Below are positions 8,277 through 15,385 of a stretch of 25,671 nucleotides of DNA, piece after piece. The stretch's first letter is position 1. Each line of letters starts with the position of its first letter. Position numbers and translations under genes: made by a program. This DNA comes from a bacterium (GTDB lineage: Bacteria > JAMCPX01): positions 1 to 25,671 of the forward strand of contig JAJYLM010000008.1 in assembly GCA_021787655.1 (NCBI GenBank), read 5' to 3'. The notes under the pieces are model-generated. The model searched no databases. It worked only from the letters and a program-made list of their open reading frames with translations, and was not told where the DNA came from.

Positions 8277-8353
8277 CTGGACCATCTTTCCCCCTTCCGG
8301 CAACATCACGGACAACCGTGCAGCGGCAGTCGACGCACTGAAAAGATAATCCT

Positions 8354-8382
8354 TTGACATACCGGAATATTAAATGTACTAT
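8354..8382 (+). promoter_or_regulatory. strong sigma70-type promoter placed right at the kinase start codon
   Basis: A perfect TTGACA at 8354-8359 and TACTAT at 8377-8382 are separated by the optimal 17 bases. Transcription would start near 8388-8390, only about four to six bases before the kinase ATG at 8394, and there is no Shine-Dalgarno sequence there. The mRNA would be leaderless or nearly so. Confidence 0.65.
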
Positions 8383-8393
8383 GAAGCAATGTC

Positions 8394-9359
8394 ATGACGC
8401 TGAACAAAATCTCCAGATATGAAATAGAAAAAGAGATCGGCAGGGGTGCAATGGGGGTTGTTTATCTTGCCCATGACCCTGTTATCAACAGAAAGATTGC
8501 AATAAAAACAATCGATATAGCCAATTCTCTCGATGCTGTAAAGAGGGAAGAACTTTCAAACCGCATGCTGAAAGAAGTGCGGTCCGCAGGGAGGCTGAAC
8601 CACCAGAATATCGTTACCATCTACGATTACGGAAATGACATCCTTCCCTTCGTGGTCATGGAGTACGTCGAAGGTGAATCGCTGGAGTCCCTGAGGAAGA
8701 AGAAAGGGAAATTCAGCCTGGAGGAGCTGTATCCGATCATCCATGGTATCGCACGCGGCATCGATTACGCCCACGATATGGGTATCGTGCACCGTGACAT
8801 AAAACCCGACAACATCATTATTACCAGAGATTCCGTCCCCAAAATAACCGATTTCGGCATTGCCCGGATCCTTGATACGTCATCGACCCAGGATTCGGGG
8901 ATAATCGGTTCACCATCGTATATGTCTCCCGAGCAGATCCTCGGCGGACCCCTCGATTCGACCACGGACATCTTTTCCCTGGGGGTCATGATCTACTACC
9001 TCATCGCGGGTGAGAAGCCGTTTTCAGGAAGTACCCCCCATGCGGTTACCTACCGGATTTTAAACGAACCCCCCCATCCCCCGAGTTCCTACAATCCCGC
9101 GCTGACGCTTCATGTCGACGGAGTTTTATTGAAAACACTTTCTAAAAAACCGGAAGAGCGCTATAAAAAGGCAGGCGATGTCGTAGAATCCCTGGTACGG
9201 GCGCATGAGCGGCCGAGGGAAAAGGCAGATGAGACAGCCGGAATCATGACATCTGCGAAACGGAACATACTGTCGGAAATTTCCCATGTTGATACCATTA
9301 TTGATGAAGCGACGACCACACTCAGAAGGCATGCGTTTAACAAAAAACAAAAGAGGTGA
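8394..9359 (+). CDS. soluble Hanks-type Ser/Thr protein kinase (321 aa)
   Basis: All kinase signatures are present: glycine-rich loop GRGAMGVV (16-23), ATP lysine K38 in IAIKT, helix-C Glu61, HRD with catalytic Asp135 and Asn140, DFG at 153-155, and an activation segment ending in SPSYMSPE (173-180). The Ser/Thr-rich stretch 162-174 is the likely autophosphorylation site. The domain ends near residue 270. The remaining ~50 residues are charged, with no transmembrane helix, PASTA or other sensor domain, so it is a cytoplasmic kinase of the PknB-like class. Its stop codon overlaps the leader of the next gene, whose product has two FHA phosphothreonine-binding domains, so kinase and reader are co-translated. 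The start has no ribosome site but lies immediately after a strong promoter. Substrates are unknown, and no partner phosphatase is in the window. Confidence 0.93.
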   Translation: MTLNKISRYEIEKEIGRGAMGVVYLAHDPVINRKIAIKTIDIANSLDAVKREELSNRMLKEVRSAGRLNHQNIVTIYDYGNDILPFVVMEYVEGESLESLRKKKGKFSLEELYPIIHGIARGIDYAHDMGIVHRDIKPDNIIITRDSVPKITDFGIARILDTSSTQDSGIIGSPSYMSPEQILGGPLDSTTDIFSLGVMIYYLIAGEKPFSGSTPHAVTYRILNEPPHPPSSYNPALTLHVDGVLLKTLSKKPEERYKKAGDVVESLVRAHERPREKADETAGIMTSAKRNILSEISHVDTIIDEATTTLRRHAFNKKQKR

Positions 9360-9364
9360 TGCAT

Positions 9365-10237
9365 ATGCAGATAAAATGTCCCTACTGCGGCAACAGTTTT
9401 GACATAGACACCTTTGAGAAGGGAGGTATCGCCTGCCCTTCGTGCAAGCGTACGATCGTATCAGAATCATTATCCAGCACCACCCTCATGGGGATGAACA
9501 CCGGGGAACAGCAACTTCCCCGCGGGCTGAGGGTTTCCCTGACTGTACTCGAGGGCAAAGATGTGGGGAAAACCGTGCAGGTCGACAAACCTGATTTCAC
9601 CATAGGCCGTGAGAACGCGGACATGGTCCTCAACGATGCCCAGGCATCGAGGAAGCATGCGATGATCCAGCTCCATGACCGGAGGATCGTTCTGAAAGAC
9701 CTCGACAGCACCAACGGAACGTTCATCGGCACCCGCCAGGTCAAAGAAGAGGAGCTGAAGCACCTGGATGAGATTTCCATCGGCAACACCCGCCTCCTGA
9801 TAACGATTTTCGAATCACCGGAGACCCTGCCGGAAAACGCCGGAGGGACCATTCTCCTGAAAGACGAGATCGCCGCTACCGAGGGTACGACACGCATCCA
9901 GAGACCTGATGACGTTGAATTCAAGCTGCCGTACAAGCAGCAGATCTACCTCGATATCATCGACGGGGAGCAGAAGGGCACTGCCTACGAGTTCGTGAGC
10001 GGACGGGTCGTCATCGGAAGGACGGACGGGGACCTCATCATTGATGACCAGAATATTTCGAAAAAGCATGCAGTGATTGAAACGTGGTCGCGGGACACCT
10101 ATTTTATCCGGGACCTTGCAAGTACCAACGGCACGTACATCAACGGCCAGCGTATAACAACTACGAAGATAAAAAACGGGGATATCATAACCGTCGGCAA
10201 CACGAAACTGAAACTCCGGGTCAAGAACCTGCAGTAG
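9365..10237 (+). CDS. zinc-ribbon protein with two FHA domains
   Basis: An N-terminal four-cysteine zinc ribbon of MJ0042 type (Cys5, Cys8, Cys24, Cys27) is followed by two forkhead-associated domains at about residues 57-145 and 192-285. Each FHA domain has its phosphopeptide-binding core: GR, S-R/K-KH and STNGT (TIGRENAD, ASRKHA, DSTNGTF; VIGRTDGD, ISKKHA, ASTNGTY). FHA domains bind phosphothreonine, so this is the probable reader or substrate of the adjacent kinase. The kinase stop and three candidate starts cluster here: GTG 9356, ATG 9359 and ATG 9365. I chose 9365 because GAGGTGAT at 9353-9360 is correctly spaced for it and too close to the others. The length from there is 290 residues. 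No DNA-binding or enzyme domain is visible. A role as a phospho-dependent scaffold is inference. Confidence 0.9.
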   Translation: MQIKCPYCGNSFDIDTFEKGGIACPSCKRTIVSESLSSTTLMGMNTGEQQLPRGLRVSLTVLEGKDVGKTVQVDKPDFTIGRENADMVLNDAQASRKHAMIQLHDRRIVLKDLDSTNGTFIGTRQVKEEELKHLDEISIGNTRLLITIFESPETLPENAGGTILLKDEIAATEGTTRIQRPDDVEFKLPYKQQIYLDIIDGEQKGTAYEFVSGRVVIGRTDGDLIIDDQNISKKHAVIETWSRDTYFIRDLASTNGTYINGQRITTTKIKNGDIITVGNTKLKLRVKNLQ

Positions 10238-10257
10238 GCGGATTCGGGACATCCGCC
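10237..10257 (+). terminator. hairpin at the end of the kinase-FHA operon
   Basis: GGCGGAT and ATCCGCC form a 7-bp stem with a 7-base loop, starting at the last base of the FHA gene's stop codon. It is GC-rich with no U-tract, so it is a weak or factor-assisted terminator. The 175-base gap 10238-10412 also has a TTGACA at 10296 without a matching -10, and TCAGGA/TCCTGA arms around 10347-10372. Confidence 0.35.
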
Positions 10258-10412
10258 GGGAATCACGGCCGGGCACCCCTGCCTGCGGAGTATACTTGAC
10301 AATAGCAAAGAGATATTCAATAAGGATCACAAGCCTTCCTTGATATCAGGAGTGCCTCATGCTCATCCTGAAGGGGTAAAAAATCATACAAGCCGGAACA
10401 GGCTTTACATTT

Positions 10413-10943
10413 ATGAACATAAAAGAGATTCCGAAAGACGGAAAAAAGCTCAGTATAAAAAAGGACAACGCATGGTTTATGGACATGGTTGGTGATTCCG
10501 GGATTGATGTGGAGTCCATCGGTGGTGATATGACAGCGGTTGTCACCGTCCGGCAGGAGTACACAAAGTCCGTCGTCATCGAAGGCAGTGCCCATGCGGA
10601 TGTCGTCATGCGGTGCGTCAAGTGTCTTCAAACCTTCCAGAAGAGCGTCGACGCGGATTTTTCAGTTGTGCTTGAACCCTACGAAACATCGGTTCCCGCA
10701 CACCATGCAATTGCAAAGCATGACCTTGATGCTGAATTCTACGTCCACGACGAGTTCGATCCCGAAGCCGTTGTGTTTGAGCAGGTCATGATGGGGCTGC
10801 CGCAGTATCCCCTCTGTACCCCCGGGTGCAAAGGACTGTGCCCCTCCTGCGGAACGAACCTGAACGAACACCCGGAACATTCCTGCACCAGCACCAGGGA
10901 CAGCAGTACTTTCAAAAACCAGTTGAAAAAGATAAAACTATAA
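10413..10943 (+). CDS. yceD: YceD/DUF177 family protein
   Basis: This is a DUF177 (YceD) protein, recognised from position directly before rpmF, from the CVKC pair (Cys68/Cys71) in the middle, and from the cysteine-rich C-terminus (Cys135, 139, 143, 146, 158, with a CPSCG knuckle). The family is broadly conserved beside L32 and is linked to 23S rRNA accumulation or large-subunit assembly. A zinc site formed by the C-terminal cysteines is likely. 176 residues is normal. An in-frame stop at 10377 limits the start to 10413, although only a weak CAGG lies about ten bases upstream. It is the first gene of the rpmF-fab-nrdR operon. Confidence 0.88.
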   Translation: MNIKEIPKDGKKLSIKKDNAWFMDMVGDSGIDVESIGGDMTAVVTVRQEYTKSVVIEGSAHADVVMRCVKCLQTFQKSVDADFSVVLEPYETSVPAHHAIAKHDLDAEFYVHDEFDPEAVVFEQVMMGLPQYPLCTPGCKGLCPSCGTNLNEHPEHSCTSTRDSSTFKNQLKKIKL

Positions 10944-10956
10944 CGAAGGAGTAACT

Positions 10957-11139
10957 ATGGCACAGCCCAAGAGGAAACATTCGAAAGCAAGAACAGGAAA
11001 GAGAAGATCCAGCCACAAGCTGAGCGCGCCGGCACTGGTCGCATGTCCGAGGTGTCATCAGCTCATGAAGCCGCACCACGTGTGCCCGACCTGCGGGTAC
11101 TATGCAGGAAAAGAGGTCGTCGAGGTCGAGGAAATATAA
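10957..11139 (+). CDS. rpmF: 50S ribosomal protein L32
   Basis: At 60 residues it begins MAQPKRKHSKARTGKRRSSH, the invariant basic N-terminus of bacterial L32. It carries the four-cysteine zinc-binding form (Cys30, Cys33, Cys43, Cys46 in CPRC and CPTCGYY). The acidic tail EVVEVEEI is typical. A clear GAAGGAG sits before the ATG. Position between yceD and plsX is the classical arrangement that ties ribosome and membrane-lipid synthesis in one transcript. The C+ (zinc) form suggests possible zinc-dependent paralogue switching, but no second copy is visible here. Confidence 0.98.
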   Translation: MAQPKRKHSKARTGKRRSSHKLSAPALVACPRCHQLMKPHHVCPTCGYYAGKEVVEVEEI

Positions 11140-11145
11140 ACAATC

Positions 11146-12159
11146 ATGAGAGTTGCGCTCGATGCTTTCGGCAGTGATCTCTGTCCCGACATTGAAATCA
11201 AGGCTGCAAACGAAGCCTCCCGCCAGGGAATCGAGGTCATCCTCGTCGGTGACAGGACAAAACTGAAAGGGGTCAGCAGCGGCATAGAGATCGTCCATGC
11301 GGGGGAAGTCATCGCCATGGATGAATCCCCGGCAAACGTCCTCCGGAAGAAGAAAGACGCTTCCATGCGCGTTGCGATCGACCTGGTCGGCAGCGGCAAA
11401 GCGGACGCCGTCGTCAGTGCAGGGAATTCCGGCGCGATGATGGCGCTTTCCATGTTCGTGCTCCGCAAACTCCCGGGTGTTTTTCGTCCTGCCATTGTCG
11501 GCGTGCTTCCAAGCTATCGCGGGTACACGGTCTTCGTCGACATGGGTGCAAATGTCGATTGCAAGCCGCACTACCTGCTCCAGTTCGCGGTCATGGGCAG
11601 TGTCTACGCAAAAAAACTGTTCAACCTGTCGAATCCGTCGGTCGGACTGCTCAGCAACGGTGAAGAAGAAGGCAAGGGCAATGAACTGACCTACCAGACC
11701 AACGATCTCCTGAAGAAGAGCTCGCTCAACTATCAGGGGTACGCCGAAGGAAAGGACATCTACATGGGGGATTTCGACGTCATCGTCGCAGACGGCTTCG
11801 TCGGGAACACGGTACTGAAGGCGAGTGAGGGTATCGCGGAAATGATCACGAAGATGCTGAAGGACAGCTTCAAGGCATCCCCGCTCAGTATCCTCGGCTA
11901 CCTGTTTTCCAGGGGTGCTTTTAACCGTCTGAAGAAACGCATCGATTATGCGGAATACGGCGGCGCGCCTCTCGTCGGTGTCAATGGTCTTGCTGTCATA
12001 ACGCACGGCCGTTCGAACGAGCGGGCAATCGTGAATGCAATCAAGCTGTCGAAGCGGTTTTACGATACAAAACTCAACGACGCAATTATCGAAGAGCTGA
12101 ACGTGAACCTCACCGTGGAAACCACAGTCCAGGATAAGAATTACCAGGAAGGGAAATAG
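11146..12159 (+). CDS. plsX: phosphate acyltransferase PlsX
   Basis: PlsX makes acyl-phosphate from acyl-ACP for glycerol-3-phosphate acylation by PlsY, at the inner face of the membrane. Supporting motifs are the N-terminal VALDAFGSD (usually DAMGGD, so slightly divergent), VVSAGNSGAMM, a VDMGANVDCKP segment, a GLLSNGEEEGKGN loop, the VADGFVGNTVLK motif, and a C-terminal GGAPLVGVNGLAVITHG. 337 residues is the family norm. It starts six bases after rpmF, with GAGGA rather distant, and is probably translated by coupling. FabD follows directly; fabH, often next to plsX, is absent. Confidence 0.96.
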   Translation: MRVALDAFGSDLCPDIEIKAANEASRQGIEVILVGDRTKLKGVSSGIEIVHAGEVIAMDESPANVLRKKKDASMRVAIDLVGSGKADAVVSAGNSGAMMALSMFVLRKLPGVFRPAIVGVLPSYRGYTVFVDMGANVDCKPHYLLQFAVMGSVYAKKLFNLSNPSVGLLSNGEEEGKGNELTYQTNDLLKKSSLNYQGYAEGKDIYMGDFDVIVADGFVGNTVLKASEGIAEMITKMLKDSFKASPLSILGYLFSRGAFNRLKKRIDYAEYGGAPLVGVNGLAVITHGRSNERAIVNAIKLSKRFYDTKLNDAIIEELNVNLTVETTVQDKNYQEGK

Positions 12160-12165
12160 GTCGTT

Positions 12166-13101
12166 ATGAAAGTCGCCTTTATATTTCCGGGACAGGGGTC
12201 TCAGTTTGTCGGTATGGGCAAAGAGCTTTACGACAAGTACGACATCGTGAGGGACTATTACAGCCGGGCCGATGCGAGGCTCGGCTCCAATTTGACGCGT
12301 CTGATGTTTGAGGGGCCCAAGGAGGAACTGACCCTCACGTATAATGCCCAGCCGGCCATCCTGACCATGAGCGTGGCCGTTTACCATCTTGTACGATCCA
12401 CCCTCAGCGTCGAACCGGTCATGTGCATGGGGCATAGTGTCGGGGAATACAGCGCCCTCACCGCAGCATCAGTCCTGACATTCGAGGATGCCGTTTTTGC
12501 GGTGAGAAAAAGGGGAGAAGCCATGCAGGCGGCAGTCACACCGGGACAGGGCACTATGGCGGCTGTCGTCGGCCTCGACGAAGCAAAGATCAAGGAGGTT
12601 CTGACCCATGTCCAGGCTGATACCGGTGCAATCGTCGAAGTCGCAAATTACAACAGCAGCGACCAGATCGTGATTTCCGGGCACACGGTTGCCGTGGACT
12701 ATGCCATGGATCTGCTCCGGTCGCAGGGAGCGAGACTGGTAAAAAAACTGGACGTCAGCGCACCCTTCCACTCGAGTCTGATGGAACCCGCTGTGCTGGA
12801 CATGCGCCAGGTACTGAACGGCATCACGCTGAACAGTATGGTGTACCCGGTGATATTCAATGTCGATGCGGCACTGCATGCGGCAGAGGAGGTCCCTGCA
12901 CTGCTCCTGAAACAACTGGTCAGTCCGGTGCGCTGGGTCGATTCCATCATGTATGCAATCCAGAACGGGGTGGACACCTTCATCGAGATAGGTCCTGGCA
13001 GGGTCCTGACGGGCCTGGTGAAGCGGATCAACGGTTCTGTCCGGTTGTTCAACGTCAATGACCCGGCAACCCTTGAACAACTGAACGTCCTGATACAGTA
13101 G
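12166..13101 (+). CDS. fabD: malonyl-CoA:ACP transacylase FabD
   Basis: FabD transfers malonyl from CoA to acyl carrier protein, supplying extender units for fatty-acid synthesis in the cytoplasm. The sequence shows the oxyanion segment FPGQGSQFVGMG (7-18), the nucleophile Ser91 in GHSVGEYS, Arg116 for the malonyl carboxylate, and His202 in SAPFHSSLM. 311 residues is standard. The ribosome site AGGAAGGG sits at the end of plsX. FabG starts two bases after the stop, so these are consecutive operon genes. Confidence 0.97.
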   Translation: MKVAFIFPGQGSQFVGMGKELYDKYDIVRDYYSRADARLGSNLTRLMFEGPKEELTLTYNAQPAILTMSVAVYHLVRSTLSVEPVMCMGHSVGEYSALTAASVLTFEDAVFAVRKRGEAMQAAVTPGQGTMAAVVGLDEAKIKEVLTHVQADTGAIVEVANYNSSDQIVISGHTVAVDYAMDLLRSQGARLVKKLDVSAPFHSSLMEPAVLDMRQVLNGITLNSMVYPVIFNVDAALHAAEEVPALLLKQLVSPVRWVDSIMYAIQNGVDTFIEIGPGRVLTGLVKRINGSVRLFNVNDPATLEQLNVLIQ

Positions 13102-13103
13102 AT

Positions 13104-13850
13104 ATGAAGTATGCGTTTAGCGGAAAAACAGCCTTTGTGACCGGCGGAACCCGGGGCATTGGCAAGGCCATAACGGAGAAGCTCCTCGCTGCCGATGCCG
13201 CGGTCGTCATAGCCTACAGTACCTCCCAGAAGGATGCAGAGACTATGTGCAGAATGGCAGAGGCAGACGGCAGGAGGTTATTCGCTGTGAAATGCAATGT
13301 CGGAGATCCCGTGGAAGTCAAGGCGGCGTTTGACTTCATCGAGAAGCACCTGGGGCGCCTCGATTTTCTCGTGAACAATGCCGGAATAACCAGGGACGGT
13401 CTTGCAGTGCGGATGAGCGACGAACAATGGCTCTCCGTGATGGCGACGGACCTCAACGGGGTGTTCTACTGCACGCGTTCTGCCCTCAGGCTCATGATGA
13501 AACAGAAGTATGGAAGGATCGTCAATATTGCATCGATCGTCGGTCTGACCGGCAATGCCGGCCAGTCGAACTATGCCGCTGCAAAAGCCGGCATCATAGG
13601 GTTTTCAAAATCGGTAGCCCGGGAAATGGGCAGCAGGGACATATTGATCAACACCATCACTCCCGGTTATATTGAAACGGACATGGTTTCTGGTATACCG
13701 GAAGCCATGAAGTCGCGCATGCTCGGGAGCATACCGCTCGGTCGGTACGGCTCCCCGAATGACGTTGCCGGCACCGTCTGTTTCTTACTCTCGGAAGATG
13801 CCGGTTATATCAACGGGGCGGTGATCGACGTCAACGGCGGGATGTATTAA
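13104..13850 (+). CDS. fabG: 3-oxoacyl-ACP reductase FabG
   Basis: This is a short-chain dehydrogenase that reduces 3-oxoacyl-ACP with NADPH in the elongation cycle. The Rossmann loop TGGTRGIG lies at 13-20, the NNAG motif at 91-94, and the catalytic Asn118, Ser144, Tyr157 and Lys161 are all present. The C-terminus DVNGGMY is typical of genuine FabG. At 248 residues the length is normal. Placement between fabD and acpP supports FabG over the many FabG-like dehydrogenases. Confidence 0.96.
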   Translation: MKYAFSGKTAFVTGGTRGIGKAITEKLLAADAAVVIAYSTSQKDAETMCRMAEADGRRLFAVKCNVGDPVEVKAAFDFIEKHLGRLDFLVNNAGITRDGLAVRMSDEQWLSVMATDLNGVFYCTRSALRLMMKQKYGRIVNIASIVGLTGNAGQSNYAAAKAGIIGFSKSVAREMGSRDILINTITPGYIETDMVSGIPEAMKSRMLGSIPLGRYGSPNDVAGTVCFLLSEDAGYINGAVIDVNGGMY

Positions 13851-13908
13851 GCATGGCCGGTTGTTTGTTTGATGAAAAATGTTACACGAATAAAAAGGAG
13901 GATAGATT

Positions 13909-14148
13909 ATGTCACTTGAAAAAAAGGTAAGAGAGCTCATCGCGGATCGTCTCAAGCTTGATATCGAACAAGTACAGCCTGCATCAAAGTTCATCGAGGA
14001 CCTCGGTGCGGACTCACTCGACATCGTCGAGATGATCATGCAGATGGAGGAAGACTTCGGTATAACGATACCGGACGAAGACGCAGAAAAGATCAAAACT
14101 GTCGGGGATGCCATATCCTATCTGAAGTCCCAGGGTGTGAATGACTAA
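13909..14148 (+). CDS. acpP: acyl carrier protein AcpP
   Basis: A 79-residue acidic four-helix protein with Ser36 in GADSLDIVE, the site of 4'-phosphopantetheine attachment. It carries acyl chains between the Fab enzymes and PlsX. A very good ribosome site, AAGGAGG, precedes the ATG, consistent with the high expression this protein needs. It is preceded by a 58-base AT-rich spacer, the largest gap inside this operon, which could hold an extra promoter or processing site, though I see no clear one. Its 3' end overlaps fabF by 8 bases. Confidence 0.98.
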   Translation: MSLEKKVRELIADRLKLDIEQVQPASKFIEDLGADSLDIVEMIMQMEEDFGITIPDEDAEKIKTVGDAISYLKSQGVND

Positions 14149-15385
14149 AAGACGGGTCGTCATTACCGGACTCGGTACAGTCAACCCTCTGGCAAACGAT
14201 ACGGAGGGCACGTGGTCAGCCCTGCTCGCGGGCGAATCAGGTATCGATCGTATAACCCGTTTTGTCCCGGACCAGTATGAAGTGCACATAGCGGGAGAGG
14301 TAAAAGGTTTCAATCCCGAAGCCTTCATCGAAAAAAGGGACATCAAGAAGATGTCACTGTTCATCCAGTATGCAGTGGCATCGGCAGCCATGGCATACCG
14401 GGACAGCGGCCTGCGGGATCAGGACATCGATAAGGAACAGCTGGGTGTCATCATCGGGAGCGGCATGGGAGGGCTCGAGAGCATCGAGTACTACCATGAA
14501 GCACTCCTGAAGGGCGGCGGCAGAAAGATATCCCCGTTCTTCATTCCTATGACCATCGGGAATATGGCGTCGGGATACGTTGCCATACGGTTCGGAGCAC
14601 TGGGACCGAATTTGTGCGTGACAACCGCATGCTCATCGGGAGCACACTCGATTGGTGAGTCGTACCGGTACATTCAGAACGGTCTGGCAGACGTCATCAT
14701 TGCGGGCGGTGCCGAATCAACAATAACACCGCTTGCGCTGTCCGGATTTGCGAACATGAAGGCTCTCTCGTCGAACAATGACAATCCCCGCCGCGCGTCA
14801 CGTCCGTTCGATCTGAACAGGGACGGGTTTGTCATGGGAGAGGGCGCAGGCATCATGATCCTCGAGTCGTTCGAACACGCACGTGCTCGGGGTGCACGGA
14901 TGTACGCCGAGGTTGCCGGCTATGGGGCGAACGGTGACGCCTACCATATAACAGCCCCGTCACCGGAAGGCAGGGGAGCGATGCAGTGTATGAGCAGGGC
15001 ACTGAGTAATGCGGGTATGCAGCCGCACGAGATTGATTATATCAATGCCCATGGAACGTCGACAAAATTCAACGATCACGTTGAAACACTCGCGATAAAA
15101 AACGTCTTCGGGGACCATGCGCATCGGCTCGCTGTGAGTTCCACCAAGGGAGCTACCGGCCACCTGCTCGGTGCTGCAGGGGCCATTGAAGCCATTTTTA
15201 CGGTGCTTGCTCTGAACCGCGGCACGCTGCCGCCGACGATCAATTATGACACACCGGACCCGGAATGCGATCTCAACTATGTTCCGAATGTCCCGGTGCA
15301 GCGGAGCATCACGTCGGGCATGTCCAATTCGTTCGGTTTCGGCGGGACGAATGCGGTGCTTATCTTCAAAAAGGTCACTGCATGA
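14141..15385 (+). CDS. fabF: 3-oxoacyl-ACP synthase II FabF
   Basis: This is the elongating condensing enzyme of type II fatty-acid synthesis. The N-terminus RRVVITGLGTVNPL is characteristic. The catalytic triad is Cys164 (TTACSSGAHS), His304 (NAHGTSTKFND) and His341 (KGATGHLLGA), with Lys336. A Cys-His-His triad identifies a KASI/II enzyme rather than FabH. 414 residues is normal. The start overlaps acpP by 8 bases, and the stop TGA overlaps the rpiB start (ATGA), so translation is coupled at both ends. Confidence 0.97.
   Translation: MTKRRVVITGLGTVNPLANDTEGTWSALLAGESGIDRITRFVPDQYEVHIAGEVKGFNPEAFIEKRDIKKMSLFIQYAVASAAMAYRDSGLRDQDIDKEQLGVIIGSGMGGLESIEYYHEALLKGGGRKISPFFIPMTIGNMASGYVAIRFGALGPNLCVTTACSSGAHSIGESYRYIQNGLADVIIAGGAESTITPLALSGFANMKALSSNNDNPRRASRPFDLNRDGFVMGEGAGIMILESFEHARARGARMYAEVAGYGANGDAYHITAPSPEGRGAMQCMSRALSNAGMQPHEIDYINAHGTSTKFNDHVETLAIKNVFGDHAHRLAVSSTKGATGHLLGAAGAIEAIFTVLALNRGTLPPTINYDTPDPECDLNYVPNVPVQRSITSGMSNSFGFGGTNAVLIFKKVTA

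Noticed and set aside
10296..10324. TTGACA upstream of yceD as a promoter
   Set aside because: No acceptable -10 occurs at 15-19 bases spacing, so I did not call it.
10912..12435. 507-codon open frame on the minus strand opposite plsX
   Set aside because: It lies wholly antisense to rpmF, plsX and the start of fabD, has no recognisable domain, and such long mirror frames are common in GC-rich coding DNA.
15265..15381. Upstream extension of RpiB by 39 codons from ATG 15265
   Set aside because: It lies entirely inside the fabF 3' end in another frame and is not RpiB-like, whereas ATG 15382 has the classic family N-terminus.
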